Assembly (NCBI RefSeq): GCF_046845755.1
Contig: NZ_CP177357.1
Span: 868,001 to 932,000, forward strand
DNA from: Rubrivirga sp046845755
GTDB taxonomy: Bacteria > Bacteroidota > Rhodothermia > Rhodothermales > Rubricoccaceae
Reading direction: 5' to 3'
DNA length: 64,000 nt
The notes under the pieces are model-generated. The model was not told where the DNA came from. It saw only the letters and a list, made by a program, of their open reading frames with translations, and ran no database searches. Each line of letters begins with the position of its first letter. Within the stretch, counting starts at the first letter, position 1. The position numbers and the translations under genes were made by a program. Shown here one piece after another: positions 56,578 through 64,000 of the stretch.

Positions 56578-57203
56578 CCGACCGCCAGCATCGCCAGCCC
56601 CGACAGGAGCGGCACCCGGAAGTTGTCGTTGACCGGGATCGGCAGCGCCTCCACGGCCGCCCCGACGACGGCGCCGACGGCGCACGCCCCCAGACTCAGC
56701 TCGGCGCCCGGCCACGCCACGACGGCGAGTCCCATCGCAAACGCAGCGACGACGTACGCGACGCTGCCCTCGACCGACTTCGGCGAGCGCGGCCACTTCG
56801 TCCGCCCGAAGCGCCGGCCGACGACCGCCGCCGCGCCGTCGCCCACCATGAGCATCGCGAGCGCCGCTGCGCCGACGCCGGGCGGAAAGAGCCAGATGCA
56901 CGCCGCGGCCGACAGGCACATCCAGACGGCGCCGTTGAGCACGATCGGGCCGCCGACGCCGGTGAGCTCCTCGGGCCGCATCATCCAGCCAAACCCGCGA
57001 TCCACGATCACGTGGTGCACGGCCGGGATCCGCTGCCGCGCCACGTCGAGGGCGACGGCGAGGGCCGCGAGCACGGTCAGCCCCGTCCGGGCGGTCGGCG
57101 TGGGGAGCGCCAGCATCGCGGCCGGGAGCACGAGCGCGCCGAGGTGGATCGCCTTGCGCTGAAGCTCGGCGCGGTACGAGATGGCGGGGGCGGTGTCGCT
57201 CAC
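56565..57203 (-). CDS. Dolichol/phytol-kinase-like (SEC59/VTE5 family) membrane protein
   Basis: A 212-residue polytopic membrane protein. 'YRAELQRKAIHLGALVLP' at the N terminus and 'MLMVGDGAAAVVGRRFGRTKWPRSPKSVEGS' near the centre match the polyprenol/phytol kinase family (CTP-dependent phosphorylation of isoprenoid alcohols or diacylglycerol). About six helices are predicted. The GTG start at 57203 gives the family's usual N terminus; an ATG at 57227 is an alternative. It overlaps the downstream lipase gene by 13 nt, so the two may act together on lipids. Confidence 0.82.
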   Translation of the reverse strand: MSDTAPAISYRAELQRKAIHLGALVLPAAMLALPTPTARTGLTVLAALAVALDVARQRIPAVHHVIVDRGFGWMMRPEELTGVGGPIVLNGAVWMCLSAAACIWLFPPGVGAAALAMLMVGDGAAAVVGRRFGRTKWPRSPKSVEGSVAYVVAAFAMGLAVVAWPGAELSLGACAVGAVVGAAVEALPIPVNDNFRVPLLSGLAMLAVGWVA

Positions 57204-57240
57204 GGGACGAACATACCCCGCGGGCACCTCGGCGGACGGC

Positions 57241-57885
57241 TCACGACGGCCGCCCGTCGATCGCCGTCCGGAAGGCTCGCGCGGCGGCGTGCGGGTCGGG
57301 GGCCGTGCTCACGGCCGTCATCACCGCGACCCCGTACGCGCCGGCGTCGAGGCACGCCCGGACGCGGTCGGGCGTGATCCCGGCGATCGCGAGGACCGGG
57401 ATCGACACGGCCGCGCACGCGTCGGCCAGCCCGCGCAGCCCCTTGACGGAGGCGGGGGAGGCCTTCGAGCGCGTGGGGAAAACGGGCCCGAACCCGATGT
57501 AGTCGGCCCCGTCCGACTCCGCCGCGCGAGCCGCGTCGGCGGTCGTGGCCGTCGCCCCGACCACGAACGGGCGGCCAAGGTCGGCGGCGACGCGGCGGGC
57601 CGCGGCGACGGGCAGGTCGAGCGCGCCGAGGTGGACCCCATCGGCCCCGGCCGCCAGCGCCAGGTCGAGCTCGTCGTCGACCAGGCACAGCACGCCCGCC
57701 GCCCGGCACGCCGCGACGGTCTCGGTCAGGTTGGCGAAGCGATCGCGCACGGTGCCCCCCTTCTGGCGGAACTGGATCGTGTCGGCCCCGCCCGCCACGG
57801 CCGCCGCCGCCAGCTCGGCGTGCGACCGGCGCTGCTGGAAGTGAATGTCGGTCAGGACGTGGAGGCGTCCGAGGGGCGGCGGCAC
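57241..57885 (-). CDS. thiE: Thiamine phosphate synthase (ThiE/TenI family)
   Basis: A 214-residue TIM-barrel protein that joins the pyrimidine and thiazole phosphates to make thiamine phosphate. Blocks are 'LHVLTDIHFQQRR', 'GADTIQFRQKGG', 'LVDDELDLALAAGADGVHLGALD', 'VGATATTADAARAAESDGADYIGFGPVFPTRSK' and 'IPVLAIAGITPDRVRACLDAGAYGVAVMTAV' (the last three quoted as consecutive parts). All phosphate-binding loops are present. No other thiamine gene is near, so TenI-like activity cannot be excluded. The start is 37 nt upstream of no other gene on this strand; it is a separate unit. Confidence 0.87.
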   Translation of the reverse strand: MPPPLGRLHVLTDIHFQQRRSHAELAAAAVAGGADTIQFRQKGGTVRDRFANLTETVAACRAAGVLCLVDDELDLALAAGADGVHLGALDLPVAAARRVAADLGRPFVVGATATTADAARAAESDGADYIGFGPVFPTRSKASPASVKGLRGLADACAAVSIPVLAIAGITPDRVRACLDAGAYGVAVMTAVSTAPDPHAAARAFRTAIDGRPS

Positions 57886-57975
57886 AGAAATCGGCGGGGC
57901 GGAGGCAGAAGATCGTCAGCGTGGTGCAACGCTGGGGCCGTTGGGGCGTTGGACCGGTCAGTCCCTCGCATCCGA

Positions 57976-58368
57976 ATGTCCGATCACCCCACTCGCGTCC
58001 TCGTCGTCGACGATGAAACCGACGTTCAGTTCTTGTTTACTCAGAAATTCCGCCGTGAAGTTCGGAGCGGGTTGATCGAGTTTGTGTTCGCCGAAAGTGG
58101 CGAGGAGGCGCTGGTCAAGCTCCGCACCGGCGAGGCGGCCGACGTGGTCGTGGTGCTGTCCGACATCAACATGCCCGGCATGAGCGGGCTCGACCTGCTG
58201 GCGGCGATCACGACCGAGTTCCCCGACCTCCAGGTCTACATGGTGACGGCCTACGACGACGGGCAGCTTGAGACCTCCGCGCTTAACGGCGGGGCTCGGG
58301 GCTACCTCACCAAGCCGATCGATTTCGGGACGCTCAAGGGCGAAGTGTTCGGGATCGAGGCGGCCTGA
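57976..58368 (+). CDS. Single-domain response regulator
   Basis: A 130-residue receiver domain. Acidic pair in 'VLVVDDETDVQFLF', phospho-acceptor D63 in 'VVLSDINMPGMSGLDLL', Thr in 'VYMVTAYDDG' and Lys in 'YLTKPIDFG'. The segment with 'LFTQKFRREVRSGLIEFVFAESGEEAL' is the pattern of stand-alone receivers found next to hybrid kinases and adenylate cyclases. No output domain or kinase is adjacent. Confidence 0.88.
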   Translation: MSDHPTRVLVVDDETDVQFLFTQKFRREVRSGLIEFVFAESGEEALVKLRTGEAADVVVVLSDINMPGMSGLDLLAAITTEFPDLQVYMVTAYDDGQLETSALNGGARGYLTKPIDFGTLKGEVFGIEAA

Positions 58369-58454
58369 TGGCAGCGTCCTAGGGAGACCCCGCCAATCGC
58401 CGCCGCGAGCGGCCCGGGCTCGCGGGTGCTGAGGTGGTGCTTTATCATCCTGTT

Positions 58455-59102
58455 ATGTCGCACCGTGTTCTACTCGTCGACGACCACCCCCTCATCCGCG
58501 AAGGGTACGCGAGCCTGATCCGTTCGGAGCGGGGCCTGGAGGTCGCCGGCGAAGCGTCGTCGGCGGAGGAGGCGTTCGACCTGGCGACGCGCGTCGAGTT
58601 CGCCGTCGCCGTCGTCGACCTGACGCTGCCCGGGGTCAATGGGATCGAGTTCATCAAGCGGCTCCGCTCGCTCCATCCAGACGCCCGCATCCTGGTGGTC
58701 TCCGGCCACGAGGAGACGCTCTACGCCGAGCGGTGCCTGCGCGCGGGCGCGCGGGGCTACCTGATGAAGCGCGAGGCGAAGCACGCGTTCATCCCGGCCC
58801 TCCGCACGGTCCTGGCGGGCGAGACGTACCTCGGCCGTGACCTCCGCGAGCGGGCGGCGGCCGCCGACGGCGGCGACGACCGCGTCCCGCTGAGCGACCG
58901 GCTGACGGATCGCGAGATCGAGGTGTTCGAGCACTTCGGGCGCGGCCGCTCGACGCGCGAGGTGGCCGAGGTGATGGGGCTGAGCCTCAAGACCATCGAG
59001 TCGCACCGGGCCAACATCCGCCAGAAGCTGGGGCTGGGCGGCTCGGCCGAGTTCGTGCGCCGGGCCGTGCTTTGGGTCGAAGACCCCATGGGCCCGAATT
59101 GA
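58455..59102 (+). CDS. NarL/FixJ-family response regulator (orphan)
   Basis: A 215-residue regulator. The receiver has 'LLVDDHPLIREGYASLI', D55 in 'VAVVDLTLPGVNGIEFI' and Lys in 'GYLMKREAK'. The C-terminal LuxR HTH reads 'LTDREIEVFEHFGRGRSTRE' then 'VMGLSLKTIESHRANIRQKLG'. The ATG at 58455 begins the receiver; an in-frame GTG 21 nt upstream is less likely. No kinase gene is adjacent, so its partner is elsewhere, possibly the kinase at 52140. Confidence 0.9.
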   Translation: MSHRVLLVDDHPLIREGYASLIRSERGLEVAGEASSAEEAFDLATRVEFAVAVVDLTLPGVNGIEFIKRLRSLHPDARILVVSGHEETLYAERCLRAGARGYLMKREAKHAFIPALRTVLAGETYLGRDLRERAAAADGGDDRVPLSDRLTDREIEVFEHFGRGRSTREVAEVMGLSLKTIESHRANIRQKLGLGGSAEFVRRAVLWVEDPMGPN

Positions 59103-59197
59103 CGCCGCAGGGCGCCGGGTGACTTCACCGAGTCTCGGTGGAGGGGACGCTGCGGGCGGCCTGTATATTGGCTGCCCGGCCGTTCGCGGTCGGTGTT

Positions 59198-59270
<73 letters not shown>

Positions 59271-59274
59271 CCCT

Positions 59275-59296
59275 ACGGCGTTGTAATCGCCGTTTG
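59275..59296 (+). terminator. Terminator-like hairpin after tRNA-Phe
   Basis: Arms ACGGCG/CGCCGT (59275-59280 and 59288-59293) with a 7-nt loop and a short T run (59293-59295), 4 nt after the tRNA. Confidence 0.6.
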
Positions 59297-59350
59297 GTAG
59301 ACAGCTTTTGCGCAGACTGCTGACGCATTGCTGACCCTCTGGACCCAAAA

Positions 59351-59386
59351 GAGGTACAACCGGAGGTACGGGGAGCCCGGAGGTAC
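59351..59386 (+). repeat. Three direct repeats GAGGTAC upstream of the integrase
   Basis: GAGGTAC occurs at 59351-59357, 59363-59369 and 59380-59386. Short direct repeats between the tRNA end and the recombinase gene are typical arm-type or excisionase-binding sites. The assignment is inference. Confidence 0.45.
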
Positions 59387-59443
59387 CGGTGAACCACCAA
59401 TCGGGGGTTCCGGTCTGGAATGGGAGATTGAGGTGTCGAGAGG

Positions 59444-59468
59444 TCGGATTCCAATCACAAGAATCCGA
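59444..59468. promoter_or_regulatory. Inverted repeat just before the integrase start
   Basis: TCGGATTC (59444-59451) and GAATCCGA (59461-59468) form perfect 8-bp arms around a 9-nt spacer, ending 7 nt before the ATG at 59476. It may be an operator or recombinase-binding site, and it also overlaps the ribosome-binding region. Confidence 0.45.
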
Positions 59469-59475
59469 TTTCGAA

Positions 59476-60696
59476 ATGAGCAGCCTCGTACGCGCGAGCA
59501 ACCGCAACTACTACCTCCAGTTCTACGACGCCAGCCGGGAGCCGAAGAAAAAGTCCGTCCCCCTCAAGACCAAGAGCCGCCGAGTCGCCGAGAAGGTCCG
59601 CGTCCTCGTCGACGAGATGGTCCTCACCGGCAAGCTGGACCCCTGGGTCACCACCGACTTCCAGCGACTCATCCTCGGTCCCCAGATCGAGACGTGGGCG
59701 CTCCGGGACGGCATGGACGCCTTCGTCGATGCGAAGTCTTTGACCCGCTGGACACCGGCGACCCGGCGGACCTACGAGCAGGTCCTCGACCAGTTCGAGG
59801 GGTATCTCAAGGACCATGAGCCGTCCGTCCGGCTCGTCACCGACGTGACAGCGGACGTGATCTCGCGTTGGCTCGTCTCGACGAACGCGAACCCCACAAC
59901 GCGTCGGAAGAACGTCCGCCACCTCAAGGCGTTTTTTACCTGGATGACCAAGGAGCGTGGGATGGTCGCGCCAGATGGCACCACGTTCGAGAACCCCGCC
60001 AGCGGGGTCGACCTCCCAAAGGCGCAGCAGCGCCACCCTCAGTACCTCACGCCGAAGGAGGTCGACGCGATCACGCAGGGGATTGATGCGTACCACGAGC
60101 GGGAGAAGCTCTCGAAGGACATTCGCTGGATCGCGCCGGTCATCCGGTGCAACGTCGAGCTAGGACTCCGGGCGGCGGAGGTCTGCGGGCTCCAGTGGTC
60201 GAACGTGTCGTTCGCTGATGGGGTGATCCGCGTCTACACGACGAAGGGGAGCACGGACCGGACCGTCCCGATGAGCCCGCACGTCACTGAGATTCTCCGA
60301 ACGATCCGCGCAGAGCGCGCCGAGCATCTCGGCGTCCCAGAGGATGAGGTGCCCCGGTCGGACTACGTGTTCAAGACCTCGCACGACGCGGGAAAGCTCT
60401 GCCCCCGTCTCCTGTCTCGTCGGTTCAAACACTTCGCCCGGGAGGGACTCGGCGAGGAGCGAGGGGGCGAGGTCAAGTTCCACACGACTCGCCATACGGC
60501 GGGGTCCATGCTCGCCCAGGCGAACAAAAGTCCGGAGTTCATCCGCGAGTACCTCGGGCACAGTTCGATATCCGTTGCTTTGAAGTACATGCACCTCGCG
60601 CCCTCCCAGGTGCGCGCCGAGGCGGTCGAGGTGTTCACGGACCTCGAAGCGGAAGCGCAGCGGCGACGGGAGAAGGAGTCGCTCTCAGCGGATTAA
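59476..60696 (+). CDS. Tyrosine recombinase (phage-type integrase)
   Basis: A 406-residue site-specific recombinase. The N-terminal part has an arm-binding-like segment ('NRNYYLQFYDASREPKKKSV'). A SAM-like core-binding domain (about 80-170) follows, with 'TYEQVLDQFEGYLKDH'. The catalytic domain has R232 ('LGLRAAEVCGLQW'), H336-x-x-R339 ('HTTRHTAGSML'), H362 ('YLGHSSIS') and nucleophile Y371 ('ALKYMHL'). All catalytic residues are present, so it is probably active. The ATG at 59476 begins the conserved N terminus. It lies directly after tRNA-Phe and so probably integrates at that gene. Confidence 0.93.
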   Translation: MSSLVRASNRNYYLQFYDASREPKKKSVPLKTKSRRVAEKVRVLVDEMVLTGKLDPWVTTDFQRLILGPQIETWALRDGMDAFVDAKSLTRWTPATRRTYEQVLDQFEGYLKDHEPSVRLVTDVTADVISRWLVSTNANPTTRRKNVRHLKAFFTWMTKERGMVAPDGTTFENPASGVDLPKAQQRHPQYLTPKEVDAITQGIDAYHEREKLSKDIRWIAPVIRCNVELGLRAAEVCGLQWSNVSFADGVIRVYTTKGSTDRTVPMSPHVTEILRTIRAERAEHLGVPEDEVPRSDYVFKTSHDAGKLCPRLLSRRFKHFAREGLGEERGGEVKFHTTRHTAGSMLAQANKSPEFIREYLGHSSISVALKYMHLAPSQVRAEAVEVFTDLEAEAQRRREKESLSAD

Positions 60697-60745
60697 GAGC
60701 GAGTCGGGCTCCCGGTCTCCATGTCGGCTGGGCGCCTGACCTAAC

Positions 60746-61027
60746 ATGTCGGAACTCGAACCACCGGCGCTCTGGGGCGTTGAGACCCTCGGCTCAACCC
60801 GCGCTACGATGGATTACAACGACCGTCCGAAAACCGACGCTGAGTTGGAAGACGAGGGGTACACCTTCCACGACACCCGTTCTGAGTACGGGGTGAGCGG
60901 AGTCGACGTGTACGACATCTGGAAGAACGACGACGGCGAGACGTACGAGAAGCTCCAGTACAGCGAGAGTTCCGCGTCACTAGGCGGCTTCGATAGCGAA
61001 GAGGATTGGGAGGACAATACGTTTTAG
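60746..61027 (+). CDS. Small acidic protein of unknown function
   Basis: A 93-residue, strongly acidic protein ('KTDAELEDEGYTFHDTRSEY' in the middle, 'GGFDSEEDWEDNTF' at the end). No family, signal or membrane helix is recognised. It lies between the integrase and the DUF3800 gene on the same strand, with 27 nt to the latter. The acidity is of the kind seen in DNA-mimic or inhibitor proteins, but that is speculation. Confidence 0.55.
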   Translation: MSELEPPALWGVETLGSTRATMDYNDRPKTDAELEDEGYTFHDTRSEYGVSGVDVYDIWKNDDGETYEKLQYSESSASLGGFDSEEDWEDNTF

Positions 61028-61054
61028 CCATCAGTCGAATCCGCATCACTCCTC

Positions 61055-62170
61055 GTGGATACGTCGCCAGATCCCAGACAGTTGGGCTTGAGCTTCGAGT
61101 CCACTGAGGACGACATCCGGCGCCAGGAGGAGGCGAAGGCTCAAGAACTCAAGTTGGAGGCGAAGCGCGACGACCTCCGCCATCGCGTCTCCTCGTTCGA
61201 CCTCGACACCATCGAGCACCGCGTCGCGTGGGTGCTCAACAGCGTCCCTGCCACGAGGGACTCCGACAAGGAGTTGTTCGCCGAGTACTGCCGGACGTTC
61301 GCGCGCGAGATCGCGGGGTCCGGCGTGATCCGGCTCGAACATATCAAGGACCTCCCGAACTTCTGGAGCATCGACCGCGCTCGGCGGAAGATTCAGAACT
61401 CCTACGGGATGTATCAGGCGTCCGTCGAAGTCCAGCGCGAGCGGGGCGTCATCAGTGAGGAGGAGGCAGAGCGCCGCGCCGGGGAGAAGCCCCCGGCGCC
61501 CTCGCTTAATGTGTTCGCGGACGAGAGCGGGAAGACCCAGGGGCGCCTCGTCGTCGGGAGCGTTTGGTTCGTCGTCCCGAGGAACGTCCCTCGCCTGCTC
61601 ACCGAGTTTGAGGAGTGGCGGACCGAGGTGCTACGCGCCTCCGAGGTCCACTTCAAGCGGATCTCCTCGACCAACTTGGACCGCTACAAGATGCTCGTCG
61701 ACCGGTTCGTCCGGGACGACCCGTTCATGGGGTTCAAGGCGCTCGTCTGGGAGCGGGAGGGGATCGCGGACGTGCCGGTCGCTCTCGCCGAGATGTTCGC
61801 CACGCTCCTCCGGCTGGGCATCGAGCACGAAGACGAAACCGGGCGGGCGTCCCTCCCCAGGCGGCTCTACTTCACGAAGGACGCCGAGTCGCCAGGGTTC
61901 GATAGACGAGTCTTGACCGGCATCCGGGAGCGTCTGGAGAACGCGAGCGCCGCCGTGTTCGACGGACGGCTAGCTATCGGCGACCTCGACGCTGAGGACT
62001 CCGAAAAGTCCCCGTTCCTCCAGGTCGCCGACTTGTTCACGTCGTCGGTGGGTCGGATCGCGAACGTCGATGGGGACGGTCCCAAGGACGAGTTCGCCCG
62101 CTACTTCCTCGAAGCTGTCGGGGGAACCCTCGACGATCCTGGGTCGGATCGGGCGGTGGTGCTCACTTGA
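61055..62170 (+). CDS. DUF3800-domain protein
   Basis: A 371-residue protein. A helical N-terminal region (about 20-150, coiled-coil-like 'IRRQEEAKAQELKLEAKRDD') precedes a DUF3800 domain. The hallmark acidic motif is 'LNVFADESGKTQGRLVVGSV' (D156, E157), with later family blocks 'FKALVWERE', 'RLYFTKDAESPGFDRRVL' and 'SPFLQVADLFTSSVGRI'. DUF3800 proteins are RNase H-like in predicted fold, of unknown activity, and common in mobile islands and near defence genes. The start is GTG at 61055. It probably forms a unit with the acidic protein upstream. Confidence 0.8.
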   Translation: MDTSPDPRQLGLSFESTEDDIRRQEEAKAQELKLEAKRDDLRHRVSSFDLDTIEHRVAWVLNSVPATRDSDKELFAEYCRTFAREIAGSGVIRLEHIKDLPNFWSIDRARRKIQNSYGMYQASVEVQRERGVISEEEAERRAGEKPPAPSLNVFADESGKTQGRLVVGSVWFVVPRNVPRLLTEFEEWRTEVLRASEVHFKRISSTNLDRYKMLVDRFVRDDPFMGFKALVWEREGIADVPVALAEMFATLLRLGIEHEDETGRASLPRRLYFTKDAESPGFDRRVLTGIRERLENASAAVFDGRLAIGDLDAEDSEKSPFLQVADLFTSSVGRIANVDGDGPKDEFARYFLEAVGGTLDDPGSDRAVVLT

Positions 62171-62202
62171 CGTCGTGAGCGTGCCCCGGTGCGTTTCCGC
62201 AG

Positions 62203-63381
62203 CTACGCCCCGGTCACAAGACCGGCAGCCCGGAGGTAGTTGCCGAATCGGCGGACGACGTAGACCTCGGCGGCGTCCCTGCACTTGTCCGCGATCTCGG
62301 TCAACGCCGCCAGGACTTCGCCGAACGTTGCATCGACCGAGACCAAGGCGGGGTTCGTCTCCTCCTCGAAGAGGGCTATCAAGTTGCGCCTGAGTCTGTC
62401 GGGCGTCTGGAAGTACGCCTTCTGGCACTCGACCAGGACCGTCAGCCCGTTTGCCTCATCGACGATCTGGAGGTCGGTCGCACCCCGCCGTACCGAGTCG
62501 CGTGCGTCCTCATCGAGGAGGTCGAACTCCGAGCGGACCCGGATGTCGCCGTACTCCTTCTCCATCCCCTCGGTGAACCGGAAGGCGACGAACCGTCCGC
62601 TCCCCTCCGAGAGTCGCTCCACCTCGGCGGGTGCGTCGAGGTGGATGAGGACCGGCTCCGTCGAAGAGGGCACGTAGCCCGACGCGAGCGGAGCCGCTCG
62701 GAGGACCACGCGCTCGACGAACTGGCGAACGCGCTCCGGCGCGAGCCCCTTCAAGACCAGTGCCAGCGCGCGGGCGGGCTCGTCCGAGTTGATGACGGTG
62801 TCCAAGTCGTCGAAGGGCGGTCCGGGCTTGCTCGCGTCATGCGCCTTCCGCGTCATGACCTCGGCGGAGCTCTGCGGGGGATAGACGAACGAGACGGGGG
62901 CGTTCGCGACCCTGGACGTGAGCCGGACGATCCCGTCAGGAGTGGGCGTGGCGTCGCCTACCCGCGTCCCGTCCTCGCCGGGGACGACGAGCACGCCGTT
63001 CGTCTCGGGACCGCAGTACAAGAACGGCGCGCCCCCGAGCCTCTCCGTCAACTTTGCCAGTCGGGCGAGGTCGACCCCTGGAACGAGGTAGACCCGGCTA
63101 GGACGGGACGCCTCAGGATGAACGTCCAGCAGAACGAAACCGAACTCCGGGAGGCACCGCTCGACCGTCCTGAGGATCTCTGTACGGTCCACCGGCTTTG
63201 CCCAAGGCTCGGGGAGCGGGAAGAGCCCGAACGACGACACGCCGTCCCCCAGGGCGCTCTGGAGCGCGAGTGTGAGAGACACTTCGGTGAGGTGACGCGT
63301 GTCGAGGTGGTCCCTGGAGTGTTCCTCTGCGTTGAGAACGTCGGCGTACGTCAGCCGCTCCGACTCGTCTCGGTCCGTCAC
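62203..63381 (-). CDS. Unknown protein with possible PD-(D/E)XK-like C-terminal motif
   Basis: A 392-residue protein with no recognised family. The C-terminal third contains 'ATDLQIVDEANGLTVLVECQKAYFQ' (D303, E318, K321, quoted here with its key residues). It resembles the core strand-turn-strand of PD-(D/E)XK nucleases (D...ExK with variable last position), but the exact ExK spacing is off, so the call is weak. It is the last gene of a minus-strand trio with 4-nt ATGA overlaps, so it is translationally coupled to the 74-residue protein upstream. It is convergent with the DUF3800 gene. Confidence 0.6.
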   Translation of the reverse strand: MTDRDESERLTYADVLNAEEHSRDHLDTRHLTEVSLTLALQSALGDGVSSFGLFPLPEPWAKPVDRTEILRTVERCLPEFGFVLLDVHPEASRPSRVYLVPGVDLARLAKLTERLGGAPFLYCGPETNGVLVVPGEDGTRVGDATPTPDGIVRLTSRVANAPVSFVYPPQSSAEVMTRKAHDASKPGPPFDDLDTVINSDEPARALALVLKGLAPERVRQFVERVVLRAAPLASGYVPSSTEPVLIHLDAPAEVERLSEGSGRFVAFRFTEGMEKEYGDIRVRSEFDLLDEDARDSVRRGATDLQIVDEANGLTVLVECQKAYFQTPDRLRRNLIALFEEETNPALVSVDATFGEVLAALTEIADKCRDAAEVYVVRRFGNYLRAAGLVTGA

Positions 63382-63602
63382 GACTCGCTCTCGGAGGGGT
63401 CTGGTTGCTCGTCGGTGCGGAGGGCGTCGAGGTTTCCCTCGGCGAGCGCGAGCAGCTTGACGGCGTCCAGCTTCTCGTCGTTGACGAGGCGGCGGAGCTT
63501 CGACAGGGCGCGGGACCGGGCGATGTTCTCCTTGCCAAAGACGAGCTGGTCGGGACTGGTGTACGTGAAGCGGTCTGTCCGGCGTGGTCTCTCGTCGCTC
63601 AT
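63378..63602 (-). CDS. Small protein of unknown function, middle gene of the trio
   Basis: A 74-residue charged protein ('TDRFTYTSPDQLVFGKENIA' then 'KLRRLVNDEKLDAVKLLALAEG'). No family is recognised. Its ATG at 63602 overlaps the stop of the upstream 98-residue gene (ATGA), and its stop overlaps the start of the 392-residue gene, giving a strictly coupled three-gene operon. Confidence 0.6.
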   Translation of the reverse strand: MSDERPRRTDRFTYTSPDQLVFGKENIARSRALSKLRRLVNDEKLDAVKLLALAEGNLDALRTDEQPDPSESES

Positions 63603-63895
63603 TGGAGGAAGGGTTCGGTGGGGTCGACCGAGTCGGGGTCGCCGCCGGTCAGGGCGAGGAGGTCGAGGAGCGTGCGCTCCAGGTCGTGGACGGCGCACTC
63701 AGGGGTGGCGCCGCTCAGGGCTCGCGCCTCACGCTCGACCTCGTGGAAGAGGGCTTCGAAGTCGGAGATCTCGTCGGTCTCGTCGGAGACCTCGCAGGGG
63801 TCGTGGGAGTGGTCGATATTGCTGACGGAGTCCGTCGGGCTGGAACAGTCTGTATACCGGGATTCCGAACGATTTGTTACACTGTCCCTGTCCAC
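63599..63895 (-). CDS. Small acidic protein of unknown function, first gene of the trio
   Basis: A 98-residue acidic protein with a Ser/Asp-rich N terminus ('SESRYTDCSSPTDSVSNIDH') and a helical C-terminal half ('FEALFHEVEREARALSGATP', then 'VHDLERTLLDLLALTGGD'). No family is recognised. The start is uncertain: the ATG at 63895 is used, but the conserved-looking part begins later. It is the first gene of the minus-strand trio; its upstream region is the AT-rich window end. Confidence 0.5.
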   Translation of the reverse strand: MDRDSVTNRSESRYTDCSSPTDSVSNIDHSHDPCEVSDETDEISDFEALFHEVEREARALSGATPECAVHDLERTLLDLLALTGGDPDSVDPTEPFLQ

Positions 63896-64000
63896 AGAGG
63901 CGACCCCTCTCAGACCACCGTCAGTCTTCTACCAGAGCATCCCGAGTAATTCGTAATATTCCATTTCATGATGCTATCACTAGGCAATTTGCTCACATAT
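63896..64000. other. AT-rich end of the window
   Basis: The last 60-70 bases are markedly AT-rich compared with the rest of the window ('ATTCGTAATATTCCATTTC' and similar). This is the probable promoter region of the minus-strand trio or the start of foreign low-GC DNA. No complete gene is visible. Confidence 0.5.

Larger units (their letters stand above)
59271..64000. mobile_element. Left end of a genomic island integrated at tRNA-Phe
   Basis: A tyrosine recombinase in the first position after a tRNA gene, followed only by genes of unknown function and DUF3800, with lower and more variable GC than the rest of the window. No second copy of the tRNA 3' end is visible before 64000, so the right boundary (attR) lies outside. 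The island call is inference from this layout. Confidence 0.7.

Overview
This is a very GC-rich bacterial chromosome segment with dense, mostly intron-sized gaps between genes and many GTG/TTG starts. Two large secreted proteins end in a type IX secretion (Por/T9SS) sorting domain. There is a carotenoid cluster of the CruF/CrtB/acyltransferase/glycosyltransferase type, and short TAGCTT-like boxes lie just upstream of several starts. Together these point to the Bacteroidota/Rhodothermota side, most likely a relative of Rubricoccus, Rubrivirga or Salinibacter. That placement is inference; no rRNA gene is present.

Layout. 1-11 kb: a secretin-like protein, a minus-strand carotenoid cluster (cruF, crtB, acyltransferase, small exported protein, glycosyltransferase), a WbqC-family protein, a membrane protein, a secreted M4 metalloprotease and a lipoprotein. 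11-18 kb: a DUF255/thioredoxin-like protein, a DNA-3-methyladenine glycosylase, and glycogen genes glgC and glgA separated by about 600 bp of intergenic repeats. 18.6-23.9 kb: a stretch that reads as an integron-type gene-cassette array. It holds small minus-strand genes, each followed by a 127-135 bp imperfectly palindromic site (attC-like, eight complete and one truncated), with no integrase in view. A MITE-like element lies at its distal end and pepT at its head.

25.5-35.5 kb: a TetR regulator and a fatty-acid beta-oxidation set (fadD, acyl-CoA dehydrogenase, fused 3-hydroxyacyl-CoA dehydrogenase/enoyl-CoA hydratase, thiolase), then an AbgT-type transporter. A second, large FadE-type acyl-CoA dehydrogenase lies at 48.3-50.9 kb. 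The two dehydrogenases share a 13-bp palindrome just upstream of their starts, which suggests common control. 35.6-47.2 kb: a 1230-residue T9SS cargo, an AraC regulator, an ECF sigma factor coupled to a Ser/Thr kinase, a metallophosphoesterase, a pair of tandem acidic membrane-anchored paralogues, a PRC-barrel protein, a YdeI-like protein, a holin-like membrane protein and a decayed HerA-type ATPase remnant. 47.2-59.1 kb: an SDR, fadE, a cysteine desulfurase, a histidine kinase with its response regulator, three further response regulators, YqgE, a lipase, a polyprenol-kinase-like protein and ThiE.

59.2 kb to the end: a tRNA-Phe(GAA) gene followed at once by a tyrosine recombinase and unfamiliar genes. 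These are an acidic 93-residue protein, a DUF3800 protein, and a three-gene minus-strand operon with 4-nt overlaps whose last product has a possible PD-(D/E)XK-like motif. This is best read as the left end of a genomic island that runs past the window. Its last 100 bases turn abruptly AT-rich.
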